From NCBI GenBank assembly GCA_973895155.1, contig OZ316893.1:1488001-1552000 (forward strand): DNA of 64,000 bases, written 5' to 3'. The translations under genes and the position numbers were made by a program. Positions 30,074 to 43,200 of the stretch are shown in pieces; position 1 is the stretch's first letter; every line of letters begins with the position of its first letter. Origin of the DNA: Marsupella aquatica. Lineage: Eukaryota > Marchantiophyta. A model generated the notes under the pieces. It made no database searches and was not told where the DNA came from. It saw only the letters and a list, made by a program, of their open reading frames with translations.

Positions 30074-31966
30074 CGCCGCCCTGGCCTATAATTCGATGAG
30101 GACCTAACATTCAATCAATGTATGAACCTCAGCGCGAGACTCATACATTGAATATACGTTATTGCGTGCAGAGCCCAGTATGTGTGGAAGTAGACCTGAT
30201 GCTGAAGCTGAGCCAATTCATGCAGACAGGACAGTTTCTCGTGATACTACCATGAAATGTCACCCCTGTAGCTGGGCTCTCAATCCTCATCAGCGTGGGC
30301 ACGATTCTAGGAGACTTTGTGGAAGCTGGTAGCAGCAAACTTCCTATTGCCTCGCCTATCGGTAGCTCGAACTGCCCTGGATGGATACCAATTCAGTGTA
30401 CGTTCAACTCCGTTGGACTGCCTAGTTTGGCCTGCAGAAATTTCAGCAAGAATTGAAATTTTGTGTCTATCTGAACGATGCTCTCTTCAAAGCGACAGCC
30501 CCTCGAAAGAATCTCAACTCCTAACGTACGGTAGGTTGCTACAGTAGATATTTGGAACGACAGGTGGACAGTCGATGAAATGAAATCAGTCCAGCTTGCC
30601 CATTGATGGTGTAACTTTAATGCTGGGTCTGGTATCAATCGACTTTTCGGGCGTTTCTGACTTTCTGGCTAGTGCACACTGCTTTTTAGAACGCATTTAG
30701 TCTTGTCTACTTCAGGAAAAGTTTTGTAATCAGAAGAATCAGAAGAAAACAGCAAAGCAGCACAGAACAAGGGAGCAATTGTTTCGTTTCTCGTGAGATG
30801 GAATTTCATACCAGACCGGTGAATGAATCGTGAGTTGATCGTGAATCCTGCGCGGTCGGTCCAACTACGTACCTACTACGTACCTTTGAACAGTAAATTC
30901 TTGATTAATTTCTTAACTCCTAGGCTGCGGCGTAAGACTAGTGTGCTCGGCGTCTAGATAGCGGGCCGGCAAGCTCGTCAACCTCGAGGGAATTGTCCAC
31001 TTTCTCTCAAGCTGCAAAATACGGCGGGAGTAGTTATTATGCGAGACACTGGACGGCTGCATGTATTGCAATACTGTACTGATTTCTGACCCGAATGAGT
31101 TGCGTTACTTCAGGATCCCAATGAGAATCTCCGGGCCCCCGATCAAGGTCATAGATCATCGTCTAACTCATCTCCCGAGCGTGCACCAATGACAATCTAA
31201 GAGTGGCCAATGAAGGGACTTCGTTTCTATGTTGGCACTCGGGCTGCAGACTACTGTGGACTTTCACGTCACGGATCTGGTTTGTGAATTTTTGACTTCG
31301 TGGTTTGGTGTTTCATACTTCCTTTCCCCCTTTATTTGGGCTGCTTTTCCATTGGGACCCTATCCGAGACCCTATCTCCCGGTTCGATGTTTTTGCCATT
31401 TGGCACTGTGATATATATAGGCTTAGTCAGACATGCAGCCCGTCAATTCGAATTCTGTCGAGCTAGCTGGGCATCTTTTGAAGGGTGGTCTTGCATCTGG
31501 TCAAGCCTAGCTCGTACGTGCCGAAAAGAGCATGGCCTTCGATCGCTCTTCCCAATGTCGATGGTGACAAGAAAAGAGCTGGGACTAGCCTGTGAGCTAC
31601 TCTGGTAGTGCTATGAGGCCCACTGTATTCTATGTTTCTGAAGGTCATCGTTATTGAAATTAGTTCTCAGGCGGCACTTGAATATAAAATCATGAATGAG
31701 TCACCAAAGACGAATGCTCTCCACTCTCCTAGTAGCTATTGAATATTAGAACAGACCGTCATTTAGTACTCCCGCAATCTCGCTGACGTCCCACTCAGTT
31801 AGTGAGCTGCTTCCCGTGTAGTGAATTGGTGGATTGGTGAATTGTCAGGTTACGTTGACATTTTCTGTGATGGGCCTCGCCCAGTGCCTTACCTCGCTTT
31901 CGCCAGTTCACGGAAAAGTCTCACTCTGTGTATATTACTCTTACCTTACGCGAATCCAGTCAAGTT
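30074..31966. other. Upstream region of fucosyltransferase copy B
   Basis: Alignable with 22116-23904 and the distal end of unit A, with many small indels. A TATATATA tract at about 31411 is shared. No coding sequence is supported. Confidence 0.5.
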
Positions 31967-31979
31967 TTACTTTGCTTCC

Positions 31980-32440
31980 ACTGACAGTAAGGTGGTGACC
32001 AGCAGTCCAGCACAGAAGAAAAAAGTCGTGCCCCAGACGCCCACCCAGATGCCGTCCGTCCAGTTCTATTCCACTATCATCGAAGCCTAGCAACAGAAAA
32101 TCAATGAAACGGATTGAGGTGCATGTCACTCTGCTCTGCTGCGCAGCTCGAGATGAGAATACTGGATTGAAGTTGGATGCAAGATATTTCACGTTGCCAT
32201 AAAGACTACTGACTGTAGTTACTCTGAGTTCAGTCTCTTCAGGGCATATATCTATACAGTGAATAAATGCAAAGTAGCAAACGGAAGTGTGCGCGTATAT
32301 AATTGCATGCCAGCGATTGCCAGGAGCATGCTCTTTCCAGCCCAACTTGGCCAATCAAGGACTCCAAGCGCAATCAGCCCACCAAGATCAGGGAAGTTGA
32401 TGAATCCTATATTCAAGGTGAGGGGTCCTCTCAAGTCCAC
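31980..32440 (-). pseudogene. Possible exons of a multi-pass membrane protein
   Basis: Two hydrophobic coding-like stretches on the - strand: 32440 to about 32285 (DLRGPLTLNIGFINFPDLGG, then DWPSWAGKSMLLAIAGMQLY) and about 32085-31985 (NWTDGIWVGVWGTTFFFCAG, then LLVTTLLSVEAK) after an acceptor TTGCTAG at about 32091. An in-frame TAG precedes NWTDG and no clear donor joins the two. I do not recognise the family. It lies just outside the duplication. Confidence 0.35.
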
Positions 32441-32460
32441 GAAATTGTATACAGTTTAGG

Positions 32461-35400
32461 CTGTCCTGACCCCTGGGCAACTACTGTAGGTTTGCTGAAT
32501 TTATTCAATGTGCTTTTGGATCAGTTACAGCAGAGCAGACTGACAGCAAAGTTGAAGGGTGAATGGGAAACTGTAGATCATGGCCGCCAGTGCCTTCAAT
32601 TTGTAGGTGCAGTGGCTGTATCACGTGTTCTTTTACGTACACCACGATCGGCCTTTCTTCCTTGGTCTTCAGGAGTTTTGTTTGTGATGGAAATTCTTTG
32701 GATCTGCTTTCTGTGCCTGTATTGTACTCTATTTGCTTGGCTGGATGAGGCTCTGCCCCCTAGAAAAGGTGAGGTCTTGGCGTTGTTTTATATCCAACTA
32801 TCAATGAACAAAAAGTGCCAAATGGGGGGGGGGGAGGCAGGATCATCCTACAAGTGTGAGACCCAAAAAAGGGAGCAAACAAGGGAAACCCAGAAAGGCA
32901 GACGACCCAATCAACCGGGGAAGACAGAAAAAATTACAAAGGCAGAAGGCCCAATAATAAAGGGGTGCAAACAAGGGCAAACAACGGAAAAATTGCGACA
33001 CAAGGAAAATAAGTGAAACACTTAGGAAAACCAAACAGCCAAGGATCTAAAGGCAGGAGATGCAATAAATGGACGCAAACATAACTTTCAAGGCAAAAAG
33101 AAAAGAGGCAAGCAAGGAAAGACCCAGGAAGACTATAGAGCCAGGGAGTACCCACCATGGCACAACCAAATACCAGAAAGACCAACGAGAGTACCTACCT
33201 TAGTGAATTAAAACCTAACCCTACTGAGAACAGCATGGTTTTTCGGTTCTCCCTCGATCACCATCAGCTGGGCATTCTTTCAGCACCATGGATGTGAATG
33301 GGGTATTTGTTTTCCTTAATGTTTAGTCTTTCCATTTAAAAAACTTGAGCTTAGGCTCACACGAATGGTCCACCTGCATCAGCGTCAGATTTGAGTTGGT
33401 TCAAGGTTGGCTACCTGCAAAGAGTTATCTAATTGCACGCAAATTAAAGCCTCACTTGGAATGACAAAATACACATGGAATTTTGGTTGGAATGACAAGA
33501 CCATTCGAAATATTGGAAATAGGATCCCAATCAGTTGCTGGCTACTTCACGTCTTCCTACATTGCTGCAAGACTTTTCTGGTTCTGTATTTGAGATATAT
33601 ATCGACAAGAATGCACACACAAAGTCCACTCAGGTTGATCCTCCACTTGGTCTTTATATGTTCCTCATATGTAAGGTTGGTCCTCCACTTGGTCTTTCTA
33701 TGTTCCTCATATGTAGGTTAGAGAATTACATCACAGGTGAAGAGCATATTGCAATTAGGAGGGTCATAAGGGATTAGAGTGTATTTCACTACTTGTTATC
33801 GGTGCATTATTGGCCCCAACGACCAAAGTGCACTAGACCACTTCAAACGTTCCTAATCACCATTCCAAATATATCACTGCCAGAAAACAAAAGGCACCCA
33901 ACAGGGAGATATGATCCCTCAGGCAAAGGACCCAATCAAGGAATCAAGGGGGACAACCAAGGGCCCAGAAATCAAACCGCAAATTAACTGTATTGTCATT
34001 AACCAGCTGATAAAATATTTACAGGGATCTTGGCAGTCCCAGGGCAATGACATTTCCTGCTCAGATGGGCCTCTGACCAAAGCCTCTTGTTTAGGAGCTG
34101 TAGTTTTGGGTGACACGGGAAGCATCGGAGATTTAAATCCTAAAGACTTCCCAAATTTTTTTGAACACATGATCAAAGATATGCACAGACGTTCTAGGGA
34201 TGTACTTGCCTCCACATTTCCGTAAATCGTATCTACACTAAGATCACATTCTGAACTGGAATGAAAGTACCGAGATAAAGTTGCCGGTGGGCAGATGAGT
34301 TGAGGTGCTGAGTTATCATCTATTCATGCAAAACCAGGGTGTTGATATCAGCTAATCTCACTCCACTAGAAACCGTCCTTCTAATTTGCGAGGGACTGCC
34401 GATTCCCTGAGAGGATTTGAAGCTACGGTCTACTGATGCCCGATCCAATGCAGAAAAGTTGAGACAAGCCAATGTCTTTCAGACAACAATACTATCCATA
34501 CAAGACAGCGTAGTGATCGGTGAAACCGTAACTCAGTAGCAAACAAAAATGACCTTTAGAGTAAATTCTTCGCTTCGTGACATGAAAACACAAATTGCAA
34601 CATTAAATCTATCGGCACTCGGTAGGACCACGCTATAATACACCACTGCGCCAGACGCTCATTCTGGACGCCACGATCCAGAAAACTCTACTCAAGGTGG
34701 ATGCTAGAACCTTTAAAGACTCATTGATGAAATGATTCCACTACCATCAAAGGGTCAAAGAAGGTTGAAGCATCCACCAAGACAATCCCAAGTAGAATGT
34801 CCCAGACAACGATTCCAAGGACACCTAAGAATGTCTATCACCAACACGGGCTATGCACGGTACCAGAAGATATGCATCGGATGGTGTAAGCGCTGGGAAA
34901 CTTACAGTGCCGTGGTCAGATAATTGTAGTCTGTTTTAGGGTCATCACATAAAATATGAGGAAAACCATCATCATCCCACGGCATTCTCAAGGCCATCAA
35001 GCCTCCTACTCTAATATGCAAGGCTCAGAAGGATCCATTGGTAGTATTTTGATCATAGAAGATGAAGATCTCCGTCACAAAATAGGTAAGATTCGATCAT
35101 CCTCGCCTCCAAATCACTTCACGTGACCTACACCACAACCTCCTGTAAAACTGTATCTTCACCCTTCACCTCAGTGAGATGTATTGATATGATCCATTCA
35201 GGGATACAAACGAGAATCGATCACAGGCTCAGAGGACAGATGGCCATAAGAAAATAGCTGAATCAAAGTCATCAAGAATCAGACAATGTAGGTAAGATGT
35301 GAGATCATCATCGGCCATCGAATCCTGCTAAGCTTCTAACCCTAAACTAAGCCGTCAGAACTAAGCCGTCAGACAAAAACAACAATACAAGCCCCTACAG

Positions 35401-36370
35401 ACGACAGCCCTCAGGTAAAATTTGCTTCACGAACCTGGCGAGCAGGCATTCAGAAGTTTCTTTGATGAAACATCAAAGGGCAAAACCTCGCTAGGACTTT
35501 TCAAACCCACAGCTACGAACGGTAAGCTATGTTCCACACCAAGCAGTACCCTCAAAGCTTGACTTCGTGGGGGAGCAACTCAGAACAACCGAAGTAAAAC
35601 GAAACGGCCTATCTCCAACAGGTATTACCAAAACGAAACCCCCACTTGTTCAACAAGCCATTACTAAAAAACACACGTCGCTACAACGGCGAGGACGGCA
35701 TCCCAACAGGAAAAAGATCTGGGCAAAATGCCAAAACGAAATCACAACGTTGCACATCAAAATACTCCAGCCCACACCATCATTGGGCAGAAGAGCCAGC
35801 CCAACCCAACTTCGATCTCTGGCAGATTACGAGCTGCAACCACGACAATTATGCATCAGAGGAGGGCTAATGAACGACCATCAACTCACTCTCGTTGCAC
35901 TGCAGAACGGAACCCATAGGTAAAGTTGGAGTTCCTTGGAGAAAGAGCGGCGGAGATGGACAAATTGACGTGCGGGAGCTCCATGATTATGTACTGTAGA
36001 AAAGGAAGGAGCTCAGGGACAAAGAATCTGTCGGCGGTTTAGGTCTCTAAGATTAGGGTTCGCGGCCGATGACCTTCGGGTTCGGGACAACGCCCAGATA
36101 GTACGTGACCTTAGGGAACCCTTTATTTGGCTCAAATGATACATATTAGAGCCATTTTTTTAAACTTGTGGCTCTCTTAATTCTTTTATGAAACCTAGCC
36201 ACACTAAGTTCATATTCTGGACTATGGTTCCTGGCAGCGTATTTTTTAAAGTTTTTACTTTTTTGCCAGAGTGGAGAAGATGCTCAAATATTCTTTATCT
36301 AAGTATTTTTCTTACTGTCAGATCTCCCTAGATTTAAGGATGACCGTTAGATTCTAGCTAGTGGGACCTG
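32461..36370. other. Gene-poor stretch with decayed repeats
   Basis: No supported gene. It holds a 10-G run at 32825-32834, an A-rich and purine-rich segment at 32860-33190, two tandem 42-bp units at 33632-33718 (TCCTCCACTTGGTCTTTMTA and continuing), and a segment at 33885-33980 resembling the reverse strand of 53590-53700, which suggests a dispersed repeat. The short ORFs around 35567-35923 look random. Confidence 0.45.
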
Positions 36371-36477
36371 TGAGTAGGTGGGACACTGGCTAATGAGACA
36401 ACAAAATACTAACAATTTTTGCAAAAATTATCAAAACCTTTTTGGGGAGGTGGAATTTGGTGAATTTTCGCCACTAA

Positions 36478-37397
36478 AAAAAAGAGACATATGCTTGATG
36501 GGCCCCCTGGTGAACCTTTCTTTCTTACCTGATGAGCCCCTAGGGAACTTTTTTTACCAAGTAGGACCCCTCTTAATGACCAGTACACCTGTTCTTGTGT
36601 GGTGCCTACACCTGTCATTGTGTGGTGCCTACTATGTATGGTGACTCCAAGCAAACTGCACAGTTGAACCGTGTGGTCAACCTTGCATGGTCGACCGAGA
36701 AACCACGGAGATGATTTGGGAGGAACCGCGAAAAGCGACTGCCGCTGTCGAAACTGCGATTTGAAGATAATATGCATTATGTCTTCGGATTCACTGGGTT
36801 AATGCCTGAAGACACAATGGATTATGTCTTCCGGTTCAAATGTTTACCGTATCGTGGGGTAGTTATTAGGTATATTTTTCATGTTGCGCACATGGGTTTT
36901 TCAGGATGTTTTCATGCATGACTGTCAGCGTCAGTGTGGGGTACCTCCAAATGTCCACAAAGAATATTCAAGTTCAATGTTCGGAATTTGCCTACTGCCG
37001 CCACAACAAAAAGTGGCAAATGATTGACAAATGCGCTCAAAAAATGGTAATACTTTCTTTTTTAGGGTTATTTTTTTTTAATAAATTTAATAAATAAAAT
37101 AAAAATAAAAAATAAAAAATAAAATGGTAATACTCCCCTGTGTAGTCGCTTTTCGCGGTTTCTCCCGAATCATCTCCGTGGTTTCTCGGTCGACCATGCA
37201 AGGTTGACGGCACGGTTCAACTGTGCAGTTTGCTTGGAGTCACCATACATAGTAGGCACCACACAAGGACAGGTGTAGGCACCACACACGAACAGGTGTA
37301 CTGGTCATTAAGAGGGGTCCTACTTGGTAAAAAAAGTTACCTAGGGGCCCATCAGGTAAGAAAGGTTCACCCGGGGGCCCATCAAGCATATATCTCC
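36478..37397. mobile_element. Fold-back element with ~255-bp inverted arms
   Basis: The left arm, 36478 to about 36735 (ATGCTTGATGGGCC, CAGTACACCTGTTC, GGTCGACCGAGAAACCACGG), matches the reverse complement of about 37142-37397 with modest divergence. The central loop of about 400 bp has no coding content. Long arms and a short loop suggest a non-autonomous TIR or fold-back transposon. I could not define a target duplication. Confidence 0.7.
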
Positions 37398-38850
37398 TAA
37401 AAAAACTCTGGTTCCTGGGTTTCTCATTTATTGCCCTATAGAGGTTCCACCAAGGGCCCACTCGCCTCTCTTACGTTCTCTTACCACGTCACCAATTCAC
37501 TCAAGTGAATACATTTCCCTTCCAATTGTCTCCGGCTCCATAAAGCAACAGACTGAATCTGGAGGGGCCTGACGGAACCAAACTCACTGCCAACCCTCCA
37601 CTCACCCCACATGCTGTGATGCAGTCTCCCTGACTGTGTACAACATGGTTATGTGCACCGTGGTCGTACTCATCGTGGTCGCATTTGAATTCATGGTTGC
37701 TGGTCTCTTTGAAGACATGTAGGGGATGTTTTGTACATGGAATGTGACATGGAGCAAATCCTATGTTGGCAATGAGGGGGGACTCACATCTTTGTGCCCC
37801 AGAATTGGACGATGGGCAGAGAAGCATTTGCCAAACCATGGCAGTCAAGAGCTGGTCCTAATCTGGACGCAAGTAGAGATCAAATGGAGATCGGACAGAA
37901 AAGCTGAGCCTGGAAGCTGAGAAGCATTGAAGGATCTTGGTAGGGTTTAGGGTCTCAATCTGGATGACAATGGTCATCTTCAAGGCAATTCATCCTTGGA
38001 ATTGGTAGTCTAGCTCCCTCAATTATTTATGAAAGTTTACCATGTCAGGCTCATTGGAAATATTTTTCCAAGCTTCAAATGAGCCCAAGATTAGTTGATT
38101 TGGTAGACTGAATTGTTAGGGAAAAATTCATGGTCAAAAGTTTTTGGAAGTGGGGAGAATGCTAGAAATTAGGGTGTAAAAGGGGTTACTCAGTAGCCCC
38201 TGACAAGACTGTGGGTTATTGGGTGTAGAGTTCTACCAAAGTGACACTCCCATGAACCCAGTCCGTGAACCATGCAAACCAAATGGACCATGACACCCTT
38301 CATGCCTTCACTGGACACTCTTCTTGATTCCAAAAAGGTTTTTAACAACCAAGTTTGACCTTCAGTATCACCATTTCTATCCAGCAGAATTCTTCTAGGG
38401 CTGGGTAGAAGAGTCTTGGGAATATCTCTCCAACCAATCTAATATCTCTAGTTTTGAGTTATGAGTTTCTAAAGATCACCCCATCACTGAGGTGTCCACA
38501 CATTATAGTTCTAAAATCTAGTTATGTGACATTCAATATCTCCCTCTACATCCAATGTAATGTTATCTTTCTGCGTTTGTTATTAATTGCTTGGAAAGAT
38601 TTTTCTAATGAGCCTAATATAGTCAAATTTCATTGAGTATTGAGAGACCCACAAATTTCAAAGATGACTATATCATTTCCTTCCCACATCAGTCATCTTT
38701 GAAAATTTTGAACCCTTTTTTTAAGTATGACTACATAGTTTTCTTGCCACATTTCACTAGTTTGCTTTATTTGTATTCTATGAGCACAAAGAGGGTTTTG
38801 CTACACTCATCTGGGCTTCAGTTTCAGATTTTTACCCTATTTCCACTATA
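37398..38850. other. Intergenic stretch, nothing recognised
   Basis: AT-richer sequence with no supported gene, RNA or repeat end on either strand. Confidence 0.4.
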
Positions 38851-38854
38851 AATA

Positions 38855-39530
38855 TTGACCCAAGTCTCATAACCCCCCAAGCCACGGTGGCTAGGAGATG
38901 ACCAATCCTCCAAGTCTCATAACCCCTGAGTCTCATAATTTGCAAGCCAAGGTGGCTAGGGGATGACCAAGCCCCTAAGTCTCATAAACCCTCGAGTCTC
39001 ATAACCCGCAAGCTAGTCAATGTGGGCTGGATGACCAAGCCCTTAGTCTCATAAGCCCCTGAGTCTCATAACCCCCAAGCCAAGCTGGCTAGGGGATGAC
39101 TAAGCCCCTGAGTCTCATAAACCCCTGTGTCTCATAGCCTGCAAGCCAAGCTGGCTAGGGGATGACCAAGCCAGTCTCAACCCCCATGCCAAGCTGGCTA
39201 GAGGGAAAACCAAGCCCCTAAGTCTCATAAACCCCTGAGTCTCATAACCCCCAAGCCAAGGTGGCCAAGGGATGACCAAGCCCCCAACTAAGTCTCATAA
39301 CCCCCAAGCCAAGCTGGGTAGGAGATGACCAAACCCCTAAGTCTCATAAACCCCAGAGTCTCATAAGCCCAAGCTGGTTATGGGATGACTGAGCCCCTAA
39401 GTGTCATAACCCCCAAGCCAAGCTGGTTAGAGGATGACCAAGCCCCTGAGTCTCATAAACCCCTAAAAGTCTCATAACCCCCAAGCCAAGCTGGCTAGGG
39501 GATGACCAAGCCCCTCATAAACCCCTGAGT
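38855..39530 (+). repeat. Minisatellite, 11 copies of a ~60-67 bp unit
   Basis: The unit contains AGTCTCATAACCCCCAAGCC, then AAGCTGGCTAGGGGATGACC and AAGCCCCT. The GATGACCAAGC marker recurs 11 times between 38899 and 39503 with unit-length variation. It lies about 700 bp upstream of the MPP10 start codon. Confidence 0.9.
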
Positions 39531-40233
39531 TGGGTTTTTGCCAGGAGGTTAGAATTGATAATCACCAACAAAACGTGGAAACAAAAGAAAATTATGGTAA
39601 GGGTTTACTACCTTGGGAGCTCTCAGGTCCAGACTCATTTCGCCCAACTGAGCTCAGTCAGCTGATTCTCTCGTTGTAAAGTTGGTTCAAAAGCTTCACC
39701 TCTCGTTCTGAGCTCTCTCACTCAGTTTCTCGTAGCTCTCGTTTGACGCTTCACAATAGTAGGTAGAAGCATTTTGCCGCTCAGCAGTCTGAGCTCTATT
39801 TATTAGCACTCTGTGTCCTTCAAGCCGCTCGCAGCCAGGTCGAAGCATTTTCTCAAGCTTCCTCAAGGAAATCTTACCTCGATCTGATGATATACCCACA
39901 CTCTGTCTCGGCTTGGTGCGCTCCTACATTACTAGGTTTAAGAATTTTGTCGAAACTCGGAACTTAAATCTTAGCTTTGGGAACACTCTGTCTGTGATCT
40001 TTGCATTTGATGTGCTACAATTTCTGCAGTGATGGCTCTCGCAGTTCACTTGAATGTGTCTGCGGCAATCGGGACTCTCGGTGATCATGTGGTCTAACAA
40101 GAAAACTGACAATAGTTGAGGTTCTAGCCCGGTTTCTTCCCCTGTCCCCTGCGATTTTTCCTGCTGACAACACTTTGGTTGGAAATTTCTCGATTGATTG
40201 TGGAGAGTTCGACGCTTTTGGCTGGCTGGAGTT
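39531..40233 (+). promoter_or_regulatory. Presumed promoter and 5' UTR of MPP10
   Basis: Sequence between the minisatellite and the MPP10 start codon. It is rich in CTC and GAGCTC motifs near 39640-39860. No clear TATA box or transcription start can be fixed. Confidence 0.3.
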
Positions 40234-43200
40234 ATGGGTGCGGAGGTGCTGGGGCATGGACAGAGTAACCAGGGTACAGCCGAAGGGGGAGATCGAATTC
40301 CCCATACTGCTGGTGAGGAGGCACTTAATAGGCTGAAGGAGTCGGAACCAAGCGAGTGGTTGGCTGCTCCGCCCGCTCTCGTGCATTGTGCCAAGCAGGC
40401 TTCAGAAATTCTGTTCTCCCTCGCGGCCGACAGCTTCGAGAAGGCCCCCCTTTCGAAGTTGTACACCGATAGATTTGACGCGGAGCAGATTTGGCAGCAA
40501 ATCGACCTCCAGTCTCACCCTATCCTCTCGTACGTCCGGAAGAAGCTCAAGAATCTCGAAAAGACTGGGGATACTGATTTTTTCACAGGACTAGAAGGCA
40601 AGGACATTGTAGAGAATGGCGAACCCCACAAGCCTGAAGACGAGGCCACAGGTATGCTGTCAGATGTAATCGAGAGTGAGGAAGAATCTGAAATTGACGA
40701 AGATGATGAAGAAATGGAAGAGGCGGGAGCAGCCGCTTTGGATTATGACGATGATAAAGATGATGATGAAGAGGAAGATGAAGGCGAGAAAGGAGAAGGG
40801 AAAGACGGAGTGGAGGATGACTTTTTTAGGGTTAGTGAAATGGAAAAATTTCTGGATCGAGCAGATGCAGAGGGAGTTTTCGGAACTGGAGCTGAGGGCG
40901 ACCCTGTGTCAACTTCCAGACTTGATGCAGCCGATGATGATGATGAGGATGATGAGGATGATGATGAGGGTTTAGAGGCTGGTGGAAGTAGTGCAGATGA
41001 AGAAGGAGGTAAGGACCTGGGATTTGGCAAGTATGAAGATTTTTTTGGGAAAAAGAAGAATAAGAAGAAGAGCACGAAATCTGAACCTTTCGAAGAGGAG
41101 CAAAATAGTGAGGATGGCACAGGAGATGAGCTCTCTGAGGAAGATGAATTAGACGAGGAGGAAGGCCCCAATTCCGTCCAATTGGAAGCCGAACCATTAG
41201 AGGTACGACTATGCATCGCTGATTTGATGTGGTGGTTGAGAATTTAGGGTTCAGGGTTTAGGGTTTAGGGTTTACGGCTTGAGGTTTAAGGTTTAGAGCT
41301 GTAATGGGGCTCTAACAACCGAATGGAGTTAGCTACTCTCTTTTGCATATTGTGGTGTCCAATTGAGCGGATTCTCGTACCAATGTCGGCCGTTTCATGG
41401 CTTACCCCTACTGTATTTCGCAATACGAGTTGGTGTACGATTAGCAGATTGAAAACATTAGCGGTCCTCCATGTCCTTGCAATGAAAATTAATATTAGTC
41501 TCCTCGTCGTTCTGATTTCTCCCAATTTTCATCAGCATAGCCTTTCGACCCGCTTGATTATTAGATTAATATCTTTCTTTTACGTTTGTACCCACGGTAT
41601 TATGCTGAAGGATGTCGGTTCATGAATTTTCGACAGGCTGAGAAGCTTTCATCTCATGAAAGACGGACGGAAAGAATCGAGAAGAAAATGAAACAGCTGG
41701 AGAAGGCCAGCCTCGACCCGAAGGATTGGACTTTACAAGGCGAGGTACAGCAGATTTGCTTATTTCTCTTTGCTATTGTTAAGGAAATTGAATATTTGTA
41801 CTATCACGGGCATAATAGATTTATGATATCAAGGGCTTATATCAAAGTCGAGAGGAGATGCAGTTGTGCAACAAGTTGTTACTGCTCGTGAGTTTGTGAC
41901 TCTTTGCTTTGTAAATTCACAGGTGACTGCGAAGAAAAGACCTAAGAATAGTGCTCTGGAGGTGGAACTCGACTTTGAGCACAATGTTAGACCGCCACCT
42001 GTAATAACAGAGGAAGTCACTGCCTCTTTGGAAGACATGATTAAGGCAAGGATTGCTGAGGTACGTTGTAATAATTTCTGATCTGAAAGTCAAACAAAGA
42101 CTATGAATCAAAGCTTCTAAATTCCGATCTCAGCTGAGATTCTTAGTCGCTGTCCTATTCTGATCTAGCACTAAATTTCTGCTTGCTGTTGTGATTTCTC
42201 TAGGCACGTTTTGACGATGTGCAAAGGAAGGCCGCTGCACCAGTCGCTGCAGCAAGAGAGAGGGTCGAACTGGTAAGTGAGTCAAACAATTAGAAAGTAG
42301 TCATTTGCCAAGTAACCATCTGTGTGCGAACGTGGAGGAGCAAGTAAAGCGCTGTTCTCGTTATATGTCCTCTGACTCCTCATCCATGTGGTAGTTCTAA
42401 ATTGCATGGATGATGTCATCAGGTCTTAATGATATATGGTTTTAGATATTTTGGGACCATTGCATGTCGGATATCAGTTGGTGAGATGCCCTTTTTCGGT
42501 CCAGACTTCCTTGACCAAGATGCTGTTCTTATCAAGTGTTTTGTTTTTCTTCACTCCGTCTAAACATATTCAGACTTTTATTTGCAAATTCAAGAACAGG
42601 ACACGCAGGTCGTCAATTCGTTTTCATCGTAAATGTTGTCAATGACAATGCAAGTAGAGTTTTGAACCTGAAAATGCATTATGGACTTCTACTCGAAATG
42701 CTACATATTCTCTATTGAATCGAGGCGAATCTTGTATCGATAACGTTGGTGCTAATCGAGTCTCTCTTCTGCCAGGATGAAAGTAAAAGTCAGAAGGGGC
42801 TAGGGGAGATCTATGAGGTCAGACGTCCTTCCCTCTGCGTCTTTGGTTTGAATCGCAGTTTAATGTCGGAAGTATAATAGAATCCCTGTCTTATCTTATT
42901 TGAGAGGCTGGAGTATTGGTTGAAGCTACTGTGGGCCTTAAGCGAGACTGTTGTATCCACCAGGCAGAGTACATGCAACAGACAGGTTTGGGAGCGGCTC
43001 CCACTTCGACAACGGAGGCTCTGAAAGAGGAGGTACCTTTTTAACCCTATCGTTGTCAGCTTCGTAAGACCTTATATCAAATACAAAAACCATACGCGTG
43101 AATTATGGAAACTATTGAATTGTAAGCTAAATCATCCTTCCGGGTTTGGATGGTATTGCTTTTAACACAAATGGAAGGAAGAGTTGTTGGTTCAGGCGTT

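Larger units (their letters stand above)
25533..31966. repeat. Tandem duplication unit B
   Basis: About 6.4 kb, in the same order and orientation as unit A: Mut7-C remnant, unidentified ORF, 3' flank, fucosyltransferase, upstream region. It carries the empty site (27256-27264) matching the 13-kb insertion in unit A. Confidence 0.85.

Noticed and set aside
35567-35923. 118-codon + strand ORF
   Set aside because: No motif, random-looking composition, overlapping frames open in parallel and no splice or promoter context.
38855-39530. Possible CRISPR-like array
   Set aside because: The units are contiguous and degenerate with no unique spacers, and the DNA is eukaryotic; it is a minisatellite.
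40743-41216. 157-codon Ser-rich - strand ORF
   Set aside because: Antisense of the acidic Asp/Glu tract of MPP10; low-complexity shadow.
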